Shown: piece by piece, positions 53,481 through 62,400 of the stretch
Position numbering within the stretch: position 1 is the first letter of the stretch
How the letters are laid out: each line of letters opens with the position of its first letter
NCBI RefSeq assembly: GCF_019801605.1
Contig: NZ_JAHVIT010000001.1
Span: 992,001-1,056,000 of the forward strand
Length of the DNA stretch: 64,000 nucleotides
From: Maritimibacter alkaliphilus
GTDB lineage: Bacteria; Pseudomonadota; Alphaproteobacteria; Rhodobacterales; Rhodobacteraceae
Direction of reading: 5' to 3'
Notes under the pieces: model-generated
The model's input: only the letters and a program-made list of their open reading frames with translations
Database searches by the model: none
Told to the model about the DNA's origin: nothing
Position numbers and translations under genes: made by a program

Positions 53481-54183
53481 CCACATCCTCCTTGTGGCGG
53501 TTGAGCCAGCCGGTCACGGCGGCATTCGTCTCCTGCGCGCGCTCGCGGGGCAGGAAGTGGCCGGCGCCGTCGATCACCTCGACCTCGGCACGGGGCAATA
53601 CCTCGGCGATCTCGCGATGCTGCTTCTCGGGCGACCAGCCGTCCTGTGCGCCGGTGATCAGCAGCACGGGGCCGCGGAAGCCGCCGATGTAGGTCAGCGC
53701 ATCGGGGCGGTCCATCAGCGCGCGGATCTGGCGTTCGTGGATGTCAGGGCCCGCGGCCAGCACCATTTCGGTGAGATCCGCCACCAGTGCCGGATCCGGC
53801 TCACGGTCATTGGCGAGCATCGGCGGCAGCCACTCGGCGGCAAGGGCTGTCATGTCCTCGTGCCCGCGGGCGATCTTGGCCAGCCGCTTGGGGGCCTCGT
53901 CGGGCTTGCGGCCGTCATGGCCAGTGTTGGCAAGGACAAGCGCCACGATCCGCTCCGGCGCCTGACGCGCCATCTCCATGGCGACGCGGCCGCCCATGGA
54001 GTGCCCGACCGGGATCAGCGGCCCGTCATGCTCGGCCAACAGCGTGGCGGCCATGCTCTCGATCGTGGGATCGCGGGTGACATCCGCATCGGCGGTGGAG
54101 AGCCACTCCGGCGCGGCCTCGGCCAGCGGACGCCATACACGGGCATCTGACACAAGACCGGGGATCAGTAGCAATGTCGTCAT
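53473..54183 (-). CDS. Alpha/beta hydrolase, first gene of the ligAB operon
   Basis: A 236-residue cytoplasmic serine hydrolase. The nucleophile elbow is VGHSMGGRVAM, the acid Asp lies in ITGAQDGWSP and the His in GAGHFLPRERA. It resembles small carboxylesterases and meta-cleavage-product hydrolases. Its end overlaps ligA and carries the ligA ribosome site, so the two are made together. In a 3-O-methylgallate route an esterase is needed to remove the methyl ester left after ring cleavage; this gene is a natural candidate. Strong TTAGGGAGGG ribosome site. Confidence 0.85.
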   Translation of the reverse strand: MTTLLLIPGLVSDARVWRPLAEAAPEWLSTADADVTRDPTIESMAATLLAEHDGPLIPVGHSMGGRVAMEMARQAPERIVALVLANTGHDGRKPDEAPKRLAKIARGHEDMTALAAEWLPPMLANDREPDPALVADLTEMVLAAGPDIHERQIRALMDRPDALTYIGGFRGPVLLITGAQDGWSPEKQHREIAEVLPRAEVEVIDGAGHFLPRERAQETNAAVTGWLNRHKEDVDV

Positions 54184-54206
54184 GAACGGCCCTCCCTAAA
54201 CCAGCT

Positions 54207-54222
54207 CGTGAATACATTCACG
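54207..54222. promoter_or_regulatory. Candidate GntR operator in front of the ligAB operon
   Basis: The dyad CGTGAAT-AC-ATTCACG lies 24 bp before the hydrolase start on the minus strand. It shares the ATACATT core with the sites before the GntR gene and before ligM, and a related AATG-cata-CATT element is at 54272-54283. Confidence 0.6.
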
Positions 54223-54344
54223 GGGCTGGGTTAGCCGGGATTCAAGGGAATCACAAGATTAAGCTGGTCCTAATGCATACATTTTGGCAGTTTGGCTGCC
54301 ATGTCGTGCGTTCCGTACGGCAAAGATTGGCGGACGGCACTTCC

Positions 54345-54354
54345 GTGTATACAC
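54345..54354. promoter_or_regulatory. Candidate GntR operator in front of its own gene
   Basis: The perfect palindrome GTGTATACAC lies 28 bp before the GntR start codon, suitable for autoregulation. It matches the ATGTATACAT element before ligM in 8 of 10 positions. Confidence 0.65.
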
Positions 54355-54381
54355 TGGCCGAAGCCCGGACCGGAGAGACGA

Positions 54382-55137
54382 ATGGCCAGCCAGACGACCG
54401 CAAAGACCCATACCATGCGTGCCCTCGTGGAATTGCGCAAGCGGATCATAGACGGGGACATCCCCGGCGGGACGCGGCTGTTCGAGGTGGCGCTTGCGGA
54501 AGACCTGCAGATCTCGCGCACACCCGTTCGCGAGGCGATGTCGCGCCTCGCCGAGGAGGGGCTGCTGGAGCGCGCCCGCTCCGGCGGGTTCCTCGTGCGC
54601 AGCTTCGCCTATGCGGATGTGATCGACACGATCGAACTGCGCGGCGTGCTGGAGGGGACCGCGGCACGGCTCGCAGCCGAGCGCGGCGTATCGGATGCCA
54701 AGCTGAAGGAGATCGGCGCCATCGTGCAGAAGCTAGATCTCTGCATTGGGGAAACGCCGGACGATGTTGATTTCACGGGCTATTCCGAGCTGAACAGCGA
54801 GTTTCACGAGGTCCTTGCGGCGCTGCCCGGCAGTGCCACGCTGGAACGCGAGCTGGACCGCGCCAAGCGGCTGCCCTTTGCCTCGCCCTCGGCCTTCCTG
54901 CCGGACAAGACGCAATTGTCGAAGTTCCGCCGTTCGCTCCATGTGGCGCAGGAACAGCATCGCGAGATCGTGACCGCCATCCACCGGCGCGAGGGCGCGC
55001 GGGCCGAGGCGCTGGCGCGGGAACATGCACAGGCCGCCCGGCGGAACCTCGAATACATCTTTTCCAAGGATCGCAGCCTCGTCTCCTCGGTGCCCGGCCT
55101 TGCGCTCGTGGCGTCTGATGGGCCCGAGGACGTCTGA
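54382..55137 (+). CDS. GntR-family transcriptional regulator (FadR/FCD subfamily)
   Basis: A 251-residue regulator. The N-terminal winged helix is RIIDGDIPGGTRLFEVALAEDLQISRTPVREAMSRLAEEGLLERARSGGFLV; the C-terminal FCD ligand domain has candidate metal histidines in NSEFHEVL, QEQHREIV and AREHAQAARRN. Carboxylate ligands are usual for the subfamily. It lies between the divergent ligAB operon and ligM, flanked by TGTATACA-type palindromes on both sides, so it most likely controls both. The ATG at 54382 follows CCGGAGAGACGA. Confidence 0.9.
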   Translation: MASQTTAKTHTMRALVELRKRIIDGDIPGGTRLFEVALAEDLQISRTPVREAMSRLAEEGLLERARSGGFLVRSFAYADVIDTIELRGVLEGTAARLAAERGVSDAKLKEIGAIVQKLDLCIGETPDDVDFTGYSELNSEFHEVLAALPGSATLERELDRAKRLPFASPSAFLPDKTQLSKFRRSLHVAQEQHREIVTAIHRREGARAEALAREHAQAARRNLEYIFSKDRSLVSSVPGLALVASDGPEDV

Positions 55138-55227
55138 CCGCAGGCCGGGTCTCTCCCCGATCAATCGCAAAAATCCGCGCGGGAGGAAAATTCTTCCCTT
55201 GCTTTCTGCGCGCCGAGTCGCAATGTC

Positions 55228-55237
55228 ATGTATACAT
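55228..55237. promoter_or_regulatory. Candidate GntR operator in front of ligM
   Basis: The palindrome ATGTATACAT, set within a wider CAATG...CATTG dyad (55221-55239), lies 27 bp before the ligM start codon. Another GTATAC core occurs just inside the gene at 55349-55354. Confidence 0.65.
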
Positions 55238-55264
55238 TGTGACTGCTAAAGGGAGGAACCTGAG

Positions 55265-56674
55265 ATGGCAGGCCAAAGCCTTAGCTCTGTTTTGCAGGGC
55301 GTTTCGAACCCCGTGGAGCTTCTCCGCAATTCGCGTGGTGGTATCTATGTATACCCGGTCGTGGCGCCTGAATTCTCCAACTGGCGCAGCGAGCAGATGG
55401 CATGGCGCCATTCCGCGGTGCTCTTCGACCAGACCCACCACATGGATGAGCTGATCGTCGAAGGCCCCGACGCCGAGGCCTTCCTCGCCTACGTGGGGAT
55501 CAACGCCTTCGGCAACTTCGACCTGAACCGCGCCAAGCACTTCGTGCCCGTGACCCCCGCGGGCCACGTGATCGGCGACATGATCATCTTCCGCGAGCGG
55601 GAGGACAAATTCGTCCTCGTCGGGCGCCAGCCCACCGCCAACTGGACCAAGTTCCAGGCCGCGATCGGCAAGTGGAAGGTGCGCCTGATCCATGATCCGC
55701 GCTCCGACAGCCGCCCCGAAGGCGAGCGCGTGCTGCGCACCCATTACCGCTTCCAGATCCAGGGCCCCGACGCCAACAAGATCTTCGACGAGATCAACGG
55801 CGGGCCGGTGCCGGACATCAAGTTCTTCCATGTCGACTGGATCAACGTCGGCTCCAAGAAGGTGCAGGCGCTGCGTCACGGCATGGCCGGCGCGCCGGGG
55901 CTGGAGATCTGGGGCCCGTATTCCGACAAGGCCTATGTGCTCTCGACGATCCTCGAGGCGGCCGAGAAGGTCGGCGTCGACCTGCGCCGCGTGGGCAGCC
56001 GGGCCTATTCCACGAACACGGTCGAGTCGGGCTGGATTCCCTCGCCGCTGCCGGGGATCTACTCGGGCGACGGCATGATGCAGGAATACCGCGACTGGCT
56101 GGGCGCAGACGCCTACGAGGCCGTGGGTTCGATCGGCGGCTCCTTTGTCTCCGACAACGTCGAAGACTACTACACGAACCCCTTCGAACTGGGCTACGGC
56201 TTCTACATCGGGTGGAAGAAGGACGGCTTCATCGGCAAGGACGCCCTGAGCAAGCTGAAGGACGCGCCCACCAACCGCAAGAAGGTCACCTTCGAGTGGA
56301 ACCCAGAGGACGTGATGAAGGTCATCCAGTCGAACTTCGAGGAGGGCACGCCCTACAAGTGGATCGACTTCCCGCAGCCAAACTATGCCTCGTCCTCCGC
56401 GGACATGATCATGGACGGCGACAAGATGGTCGGCATGTCGATGTTCAACGGCTACTCCTACAACGAGCGCCGTCTGCTCTCGCTCGGCGTGGTGAGCCAG
56501 GACGTCAACGTGGGCGACGTGCTGACCCTCAAGTGGGGCGAGCCGGACGAGACCCAGAAGACCTCGACCGAGAAGCACAGGCAGGCCGACATCCGGGTCC
56601 GTATCGCGCCCACGCCCTATGCGGCCGAAGCGCGCGAGAACTACGCCGACAGCTGGCGCACGAAGGGCAGCTGA
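55265..56674 (+). CDS. ligM: THF-dependent aromatic O-demethylase, LigM/DesA-like
   Basis: A 469-residue cytoplasmic enzyme of the aminomethyltransferase (GcvT) fold that moves the methoxy methyl group of vanillate, 3-O-methylgallate or syringate to THF, giving methyl-THF. The length matches LigM (471) and DesA (about 460) of Sphingobium SYK-6. Family features include FDQTHHMDELIVEGPDAEAFL, RFQIQGPDANKIFDEINGG, GLEIWGPYSDK, ESGWIPSPLPGIYSGD and FELGYGFYIGWKKDGFIGKDAL. LigM and DesA preferences cannot be separated by eye. It has a GGGAGG ribosome site and a palindromic operator just upstream; no oxygenase-type (VanAB) demethylase is in the window. Confidence 0.9.
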   Translation: MAGQSLSSVLQGVSNPVELLRNSRGGIYVYPVVAPEFSNWRSEQMAWRHSAVLFDQTHHMDELIVEGPDAEAFLAYVGINAFGNFDLNRAKHFVPVTPAGHVIGDMIIFREREDKFVLVGRQPTANWTKFQAAIGKWKVRLIHDPRSDSRPEGERVLRTHYRFQIQGPDANKIFDEINGGPVPDIKFFHVDWINVGSKKVQALRHGMAGAPGLEIWGPYSDKAYVLSTILEAAEKVGVDLRRVGSRAYSTNTVESGWIPSPLPGIYSGDGMMQEYRDWLGADAYEAVGSIGGSFVSDNVEDYYTNPFELGYGFYIGWKKDGFIGKDALSKLKDAPTNRKKVTFEWNPEDVMKVIQSNFEEGTPYKWIDFPQPNYASSSADMIMDGDKMVGMSMFNGYSYNERRLLSLGVVSQDVNVGDVLTLKWGEPDETQKTSTEKHRQADIRVRIAPTPYAAEARENYADSWRTKGS

Positions 56675-57053
56675 GCCTTCGCGCGACGGCCCCTGGTGCG
56701 CGCTCGAGGAGGGGCGCGCATCGGCTGGCCGATCAATCTGCCCGTGGCGGAAACTGTTGCTTGCGGGAATGATTGACCATGTTACCTTCCGAGGGCGGCC
56801 ACGTGCCGCACCGGCCGTCCTCGAACAGGCAGATGCAGAAAATCAATTTTGCGTTTGTCGTGAAAGTTCAATTTTTCCTGTGGGTAAGGCTCCATCGCTC
56901 CTCGTGAGGGGAAGGGGCGTGTTGCGGAAAGTTTATACCGCTCCCAGGAATTGAATTTGAGGCGCACAGGGCTTTGACCCATGTTTCGGCCTGCATGGAG
57001 GCCGGTTCGGGGATGTGTGCCGGTTCTATCCATGAAACTCGGGAGGAAGACAC
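56675..57053. other. 379-bp gap before the second TRAP operon
   Basis: No gene is supported. The middle is AT-richer, with two TCAATTTT direct repeats 25 bp apart (56843-56850, 56868-56875), a fit for an activator or repressor site of the downstream operon. A 61-codon frame starts at 56769 (MIDHVTFRG, like the start of VOC proteins) and ends at 56954 without further similarity. No TGTATACA site and no clear terminator after ligM were seen. Confidence 0.5.
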
Positions 57054-58040
57054 ATGATTCACAAATCCATCAGCAGGCTTGCGATCTCTGCCGCGCTGGT
57101 CGTCGGCGGCGCCACTGCCGCCATGGCGGAGGAGTTGTCCTTCGCGCATTTCGTGCCGCCGCAGCACACGCTGACCGGCTCGGTCATCGAGCCTTTGCAG
57201 GAGGGGCTGAAGGAGGAGCTGGGCGACGACCTGACGGTGCGCGTCTATCCGGGCGGTGAGCTCGGCAAGGGTCCGCTGGAGCAATACGTCCGCGTGGTGC
57301 AGGGCGTGGCCGACATCGTCTGGGGCCTGCCGGGCTATACCTCGTCGCAGTTCTCCAAGACCATGGTCGCCGAGATGCCGGGCGTGATCCCCGTTGGCGA
57401 GCCGGGCTATCCCGCGATCTGGAAGTCGATGGACCTGATCAAGGACGAATTCCCCGCCACCAAGCCGCTGGCGCTTTGGACCTCCGAGCCGAACATCTTC
57501 ATCATGAAGGACAAGGAAATCCGCACCCCGGATGACCTGAAGGGCCTGAAGATGCGGGTCGCAGGGTCGACCTCGGCCGCCGTGATCGAGGCGCTTGGCG
57601 CGACGCCGGTGCAGATGCCCGCGGGCGAGATCTACAACTCGCTCCAGACCGGCCTGATTGACGGTGTGGTGACCGGGGCCTCCGCCGTGGCGGACTTCAA
57701 GCTCTCGGAAGTGGCGAACAAGTACACCGTCGGCGCGCCGCTCGGGCGTCTGACCTTCTATGTCGTCATGAACCAGGGCCGCTATGACGGGCTGACCGAC
57801 GACCAGAAGGCCGCGATCGACAAGTTCGCCGGCGAATACCTCTCCAAGAGCGCCGAGACCGCGTGGAACAAGCGCGCGACCGAAACCATCGCCGAGCTGG
57901 ATGCCGATCCCAACAAGACCGTCATCACCCTGACCGACGACGAGGCCGCCGCCTTTGGCGAGCTGACGATCCCGGTGACCGAGAAGGTCGTGGGCGAGCT
58001 GGGGGCAGAGGACGTCCTCACCTCCATGCGTGGCGAGTAA
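57054..58040 (+). CDS. dctP: TRAP transporter substrate-binding protein (DctP, second system)
   Basis: A periplasmic binding protein of 328 residues with signal peptide (ends TAAMA-EE). Core motifs are VVQGVADIVWGLPGYT, LKGLKMRVAGSTSAAVIEALGATPVQMPAGEIYNSLQTGLIDGVVTG, including the conserved Arg. GGGAGGAAG gives a strong ribosome site. It is followed by dctQ and dctM and then by ring-cleavage genes, so an aromatic or pathway dicarboxylate such as gallate, vanillate or protocatechuate is the likely ligand. Confidence 0.9.
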   Translation: MIHKSISRLAISAALVVGGATAAMAEELSFAHFVPPQHTLTGSVIEPLQEGLKEELGDDLTVRVYPGGELGKGPLEQYVRVVQGVADIVWGLPGYTSSQFSKTMVAEMPGVIPVGEPGYPAIWKSMDLIKDEFPATKPLALWTSEPNIFIMKDKEIRTPDDLKGLKMRVAGSTSAAVIEALGATPVQMPAGEIYNSLQTGLIDGVVTGASAVADFKLSEVANKYTVGAPLGRLTFYVVMNQGRYDGLTDDQKAAIDKFAGEYLSKSAETAWNKRATETIAELDADPNKTVITLTDDEAAAFGELTIPVTEKVVGELGAEDVLTSMRGE

Positions 58041-58050
58041 GGCCACCGGC

Positions 58051-58563
58051 ATGCTTGCCATTCTACGCAAGACCGCGGACGGGCTCATCAGCCTGTCCGC
58101 CTTCGCCGGCACCCTCGGCCTGCTCTTCGTGACGGGCGTGGTGCTGGTGGATGTCATCGGCCGGGCCTTCGGCGCGCCCCTGCGGGGCGGGCAGGACTTC
58201 TACCAGATGGGCATGGTCATCATCGTCTTCGGGGGTATGGCGCTTTGCGACAAGCTGGGCGGCCACGTCTCGGTCGATATCTTCGAACGCCACTTCCCGG
58301 ACCGCTTCAATCACGTCGTGGACATCCTCGCGGCCCTGCTGGGCGCGGCGATCTTCGCGGGGATCGCCTACACGGTCTATGACAGTTCCAAGCTGAGCCA
58401 GATGCTGAAACTCGCCACCAATATCGTGAAGCTGCCCAAGTGGTACTTCCAGTGGGTGCTCTGCGTCATGGCGCTGATCACCGCCTTCGGCATGGTCCTG
58501 CGCGCGGTCGAACTGGCGCTGTCGGGCCCCTATGCCCGCGCCGACAAGGAGATCCGGGAATGA
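58051..58563 (+). CDS. dctQ: TRAP transporter small permease (DctQ, second system)
   Basis: A 170-residue membrane protein with four hydrophobic segments. FVTGVVLVDVIGRAFGAPLRGGQDFYQMG and the short cytoplasmic linkers match DctQ. The ATG at 58051 is 10 bp after dctP; an overlapping in-frame GTG at 58030 is less likely. It overlaps dctM by 4 bp. Unlike the first TRAP operon there is no spacer or stem-loop between dctP and dctQ. Confidence 0.88.
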   Translation: MLAILRKTADGLISLSAFAGTLGLLFVTGVVLVDVIGRAFGAPLRGGQDFYQMGMVIIVFGGMALCDKLGGHVSVDIFERHFPDRFNHVVDILAALLGAAIFAGIAYTVYDSSKLSQMLKLATNIVKLPKWYFQWVLCVMALITAFGMVLRAVELALSGPYARADKEIRE

Positions 58564-59864
58564 GCGGCGAACTGGTCGGCCTCATCGGCATCCTCGCGCT
58601 CTTCGGGCTGCTGATCATCCGCGTGCCCGTCGCGATCTCGATGTTCGCCGTGGGTTTCGCGGGCATCTGGGCGCTGCGCGACCTCAAATCGGCCATGAGC
58701 CTCATGGCCTCGGAAAGTTTCACGCTCGCCTCCTCGGCCGAGCTGGTGGTGGTGCCGCTCTTCATCCTGATGGGCAACGTCGCCTCGGTCACGGGGATGA
58801 GCGCGCGGCTCTATGACGCCGCCTATGCGATCATCGGACGGTTCCGCGGCGGGCTAGCCTCGGCCACGGTGCTGGGCTGTGCGGGCTTTGCCGCGCTCTC
58901 GGGCTCCTCGGTGGCCTCGGCGCTGACCATGGGCAAGGTCTCCATGGCCGAGATGGACCGCTTCAACTACGACAACCGCCTCTCCACCGGGGTGGTGGCC
59001 GCGGGCGGCACGTTGGGCATCCTGATCCCGCCCTCCACCGGCTTCGTGATCTACGCGATCCTCACCCAACAGAGCATCGGGCGGCTGTTCCTCGCGGGCG
59101 TCCTGCCGGGGCTGCTGCTGCTGGCGATGTTCATTGCCACCATCGCGGTGCTGTGCTGGCTACGTCCGGGCTTCGGCCCCGCCGGCCCTCGCACCACGAT
59201 AAGCGAGAAGACCAGGAAACTCGTCGGCGCGCTGCCCGTGCTGGCGGTAGTGATCCTGACCATCGGCGGCATCTACACCGGGATCTTCTCGCCCGTGGAG
59301 GCCTCCGCCGTGGGGGCCGGGCTGATCATCGTGATCGGGGCGCTGATGGGCAAGCTGACCCTGTCGAGTTTCTGGGCCGCGGCCAAGGACTCGGTCGTCA
59401 CCACGGCGACGGTGATGCTGATCCTGATCTCGGCGCACATGCTGAACCCCTTCCTCGCGCTGACCCATATCCCGTCGCTGGTGGGCGATTTCCTGGCCGG
59501 GCTGGACGTGGGGCCGATGGCGATCCTCGGGCTGATCCTGCTGACCTACCTGGTCCTGGGGTGCTTCCTCGAAGGTTTCGCCATGCTGGTGCTGACCATG
59601 CCGATCTACTTCCCGGTGATCACCCAGTTGGGCCTCGACCCGATCTGGTTCGGCGTGCTGGTGGTGCTGACGCTGGAGATGGGGCTGATCTCACCGCCTG
59701 TGGGGGTCAACGTCTTCATCGTGAAATCGGTGGCCAAGGACGTGCCGCTGGGGCGGATCTTCGCGGGCGTGACGCCGTTCTGGTTCGCGATGTTGCTGAC
59801 GTTGGTGGTGCTGGTGATCTTCCCACAGATCTCGCTGCTCTTGCCAAACACGATGATGAATTGA
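58560..59864 (+). CDS. dctM: TRAP transporter large permease (DctM, second system)
   Basis: A 434-residue permease, same length as the first DctM in the window but clearly distinct in sequence. Marks are VVPLFILMGNVASVTGMSARLYDAA, GFAALSGSSVASALTMGKVSMAEM, TLGILIPPSTGFVIYAILT, GCFLEGFAMLVLTMPIYFPVI and EMGLISPPVGVNVFIVKSVAKDVP. The start overlaps the dctQ stop (ATGA). The next gene, a dioxygenase, follows after 13 bp, so transport and catabolism are co-transcribed. Confidence 0.92.
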   Translation: MSGELVGLIGILALFGLLIIRVPVAISMFAVGFAGIWALRDLKSAMSLMASESFTLASSAELVVVPLFILMGNVASVTGMSARLYDAAYAIIGRFRGGLASATVLGCAGFAALSGSSVASALTMGKVSMAEMDRFNYDNRLSTGVVAAGGTLGILIPPSTGFVIYAILTQQSIGRLFLAGVLPGLLLLAMFIATIAVLCWLRPGFGPAGPRTTISEKTRKLVGALPVLAVVILTIGGIYTGIFSPVEASAVGAGLIIVIGALMGKLTLSSFWAAAKDSVVTTATVMLILISAHMLNPFLALTHIPSLVGDFLAGLDVGPMAILGLILLTYLVLGCFLEGFAMLVLTMPIYFPVITQLGLDPIWFGVLVVLTLEMGLISPPVGVNVFIVKSVAKDVPLGRIFAGVTPFWFAMLLTLVVLVIFPQISLLLPNTMMN

Positions 59865-59877
59865 GGAGGCACGCATC

Positions 59878-60840
59878 ATGACCGACCCCTGTTACGATGT
59901 CGCCCATCTCGGCCATGTCGAGATCTACACCGACAAGTTCGAGGAGAGCCTCGACTTCTTCACCCGGGTCTACGGGCTCAAGCTCAGCGGGCAGGACGAG
60001 ACATCGGCCTACCTGCGGGCCTGGGAGGACTACGAGCTCCACACCCTGAAGCTCACCCGGCACGAGACCACGGGCGTGGGGCACATCGGCTACCGCGTCT
60101 CCTCGCCGGAGGCGCTGGAGCGCCGGGTCGCCGCGATCGAGGCCAGCGACTACACCTCGCTGGGCTGGGTCGAGGGCGACATGGGCCATGGCCGCGCCTA
60201 TCGGTTCGAGGATCCCTTCGGCCACGTGTTCGAGCTTTACTGGGACACCCACCGCTATGTGCCTGACGAGGCGGACAAACCCGCGCTCAAGAACATGGCC
60301 AGCCGCTACACCGGGCAGGGTGCCGCGCCCCGGCGCCTCGACCATGTGAACCTGCTGTCCTCGGATGTGACAGCCTTCCGCGACTTCATGCAGACCTGTC
60401 TCGGCTCCCGCGTGACCGAACAGATCCTTCTGGATAACGGGCGGTTGGGGGGCTGCTGGTTCACGGTCAACAACAAGACCTACGACCTGGCCTGCACGGA
60501 GGAGCACGGCGGCGGCGACGCCCGCCTGCATCACGTCACCTATGCCACCGATCAGCGCGAGGACATCCTGCGCGCGGCGGATATCTTCCTCGAGAACGGG
60601 GTGCACATCGAGACCGGGCCGCACAAGCACGCGATCCAGGGCACCTTCTTCCTCTACGTCTGGGAGCCGGCGGGCAACCGGGTGGAACTGGCCAATGCCG
60701 GCGCCCGCCTGATCCTCGCCCCCGACTGGGAAACCGTCACCTGGACCGAGGCCGAGCGCAAGCGCGGCCAGGCCTGGGGCCTGAAGACGATCGAGACATT
60801 CCATACCCACGGCACGCCCCCCGTCAGGGCGGCCGAGTAA
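59878..60840 (+). CDS. VOC-superfamily (type I) extradiol ring-cleavage dioxygenase
   Basis: A 320-residue two-domain VOC protein of the catechol 2,3-dioxygenase/BphC type. Iron ligand candidates are His156 (RRLDHVNLL), His218/His219 (RLHHVTYAT) and Glu269 (GNRVELAN). A second-shell His248/250 and Tyr259 lie in TGPHKHAIQGTFFLYVW. All ligands being present, it should be active. It is unrelated in fold to LigB, so the island encodes two kinds of ring cleaver. Its neighbours (GalB-, GalC- and GalD-like) process oxalomesaconate; which phenol it opens is unknown. Confidence 0.85.
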   Translation: MTDPCYDVAHLGHVEIYTDKFEESLDFFTRVYGLKLSGQDETSAYLRAWEDYELHTLKLTRHETTGVGHIGYRVSSPEALERRVAAIEASDYTSLGWVEGDMGHGRAYRFEDPFGHVFELYWDTHRYVPDEADKPALKNMASRYTGQGAAPRRLDHVNLLSSDVTAFRDFMQTCLGSRVTEQILLDNGRLGGCWFTVNNKTYDLACTEEHGGGDARLHHVTYATDQREDILRAADIFLENGVHIETGPHKHAIQGTFFLYVWEPAGNRVELANAGARLILAPDWETVTWTEAERKRGQAWGLKTIETFHTHGTPPVRAAE

Positions 60841-60882
60841 TCGCGGGCGGGCCCGCGTGCCTGCCGAGAGAAGGAGAGACCT

Positions 60883-61611
60883 ATGTCCAAGACGGCACTG
60901 GTGATCAGCGCCCATTCGGCGGATTTCGTCTGGCGCTGTGGCGGCGCGATCGCGCTGCACGAGGAGAAGGGCTATGACGTCACCGTCGTCTGCCTGTCCT
61001 ACGGCGAGCGGGGCGAGAGCGCCAAGCTCTGGAAGCAGGAGGGCATGACCCTCGATGGCGTGAAGACCGCCCGCCGCAAGGAGGCCGAGAATGCCGCCGC
61101 CGCCCTGGGTGTCAGCGACATCCAGTTCCTCGACCTCGGCGATTATCCCCTGATGCTGGAGCGCGAGGACAAGTACAGGCTCGTCGACATCATCCGCAAG
61201 GTGCAGCCCAGCTTCATGCTGAGTCATTCGCACTACGACCCCTACAACACCGACCACATGTATGCGACCTCGGTCGCGCTGGAGACGCGGATGATCGCGC
61301 AGGCCTGGGGCCACAACCCCGGCGAGAAGGTGCTGGGGGCGCCGCAGCTCTACCTCTTCGAGCCGCATCAGACCGAGCAGATGGGCTGGAAACCCGACAC
61401 CTTCCTCGACATCACCCCGGTCTGGGAGAAGAAGCGCGCGGCCATCGAATGCATGGAGGGGCAGCAGCACCTCTGGCACTATTACACCAACGTGGCCGAG
61501 AACCGCGGCAACCACTTCCGCCGCAACTCCGGCGGCCAGTCCGGCGGGCGCGATGCGAAATACGCGGAAGGCTTCCAGTCGGTCTTCCCGCGCACGGTGG
61601 ATGAACTCTGA
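60883..61611 (+). CDS. galB: 4-oxalomesaconate hydratase, GalB-like (PIG-L deacetylase fold)
   Basis: A 242-residue zinc enzyme of the PIG-L/LmbE fold. The metal site that in deacetylases reads AHPDDE is [12 protein letters not shown] here, which is the GalB form known from Pseudomonas putida, where this fold hydrates 4-oxalomesaconate to 4-carboxy-4-hydroxy-2-oxoadipate. The second metal region is [15 protein letters not shown]. The following gene overlaps by 1 bp and is the aldolase of the next step, which supports the assignment. It replaces the unrelated hydratase LigJ used by sphingomonads. Confidence 0.85.
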   Translation: MSKTALVISAHSADFVWRCGGAIALHEEKGYDVTVVCLSYGERGESAKLWKQEGMTLDGVKTARRKEAENAAAALGVSDIQFLDLGDYPLMLEREDKYRLVDIIRKVQPSFMLSHSHYDPYNTDHMYATSVALETRMIAQAWGHNPGEKVLGAPQLYLFEPHQTEQMGWKPDTFLDITPVWEKKRAAIECMEGQQHLWHYYTNVAENRGNHFRRNSGGQSGGRDAKYAEGFQSVFPRTVDEL

Positions 61612-62285
61612 TGGGCGGCGTGGTTGTACAGAACATCGAGCGCGCCGATCCGGAAGTGGTGCGCAAACTGGGCGAAGCGGGCGTGGCCACGGTGCACGAG
61701 GCGCAGGGCCGCAAGGGGCTGATGGCGCCCTACATGACGCCGATCTACGCGGGCGCCATGGTCGGCGCCTCGGCGGTCACGATCTCGGCCCCGCCGGGCG
61801 ACAACTGGATGGTCCATGTGGCGATCGAGCAGTTGCAGGCGGGCGATATCCTGCTGCTGGCGCCGACCTCGCCCTGCGATGACGGCTACTTCGGTGACCT
61901 GCTGGCGACCTCGGCCATGGCGCGGGGCTGCAAGGGGCTGATCATCGACGCGGGCGTGCGCGACGTGCGCGACCTGACGGCCATGGGCTTCCCGGTCTGG
62001 TCGAAGTCGGTCCATGCGCAGGGCACGATCAAGGAGACTGTCGGCTCGGTCAACGTGCCGGTGGTCTGTGCGGGCGCCTACGTCCGGCCCGGGGACATCA
62101 TCGTGGCCGATGACGACGGCGTCTGCGTCGTGGCCCGGGAAGAGGCCGAAGCGGTGCTGGAGAAGACCGAGGCCCGCCTTGCCGCCGAAGAGGGCAAGCG
62201 CCAGCGACTGGCTGCGGGCGAGCTGGGGCTCGACATATACGACATGCGCGGACGGCTGGAGGCCAAGGGCCTCAAGTACATCTGA
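61611..62285 (+). CDS. ligK: 4-carboxy-4-hydroxy-2-oxoadipate aldolase, RraA fold (GalC/LigK-like)
   Basis: A 224-residue class II aldolase that splits 4-carboxy-4-hydroxy-2-oxoadipate into pyruvate and oxaloacetate with a divalent metal. The RraA/HMG-aldolase motif is [28 protein letters not shown], holding the Arg-Asp pair, and [31 protein letters not shown] is typical for the aldolase branch rather than the RNase E inhibitor RraA. Its ATG overlaps the galB-like stop (TGATG). Confidence 0.9.
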   Translation: MGGVVVQNIERADPEVVRKLGEAGVATVHEAQGRKGLMAPYMTPIYAGAMVGASAVTISAPPGDNWMVHVAIEQLQAGDILLLAPTSPCDDGYFGDLLATSAMARGCKGLIIDAGVRDVRDLTAMGFPVWSKSVHAQGTIKETVGSVNVPVVCAGAYVRPGDIIVADDDGVCVVAREEAEAVLEKTEARLAAEEGKRQRLAAGELGLDIYDMRGRLEAKGLKYI

Positions 62286-62400
62286 CGCACCCCGGCGCGC
62301 GTCTGCCGCGCCGGACCACCTGACATCACGCCCCCCGCCGAAGGCGGGGCCCCGGACGCCTGCGCGCCCGGACCGGTGAGGCTTTGCCGAGGAGGACACA

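Noticed and set aside
56769-56954. A small VOC-like gene starting MIDHVTFRG
   Set aside because: Only the first nine residues resemble VOC proteins; the remaining residues have no fold pattern and there is no ribosome site.
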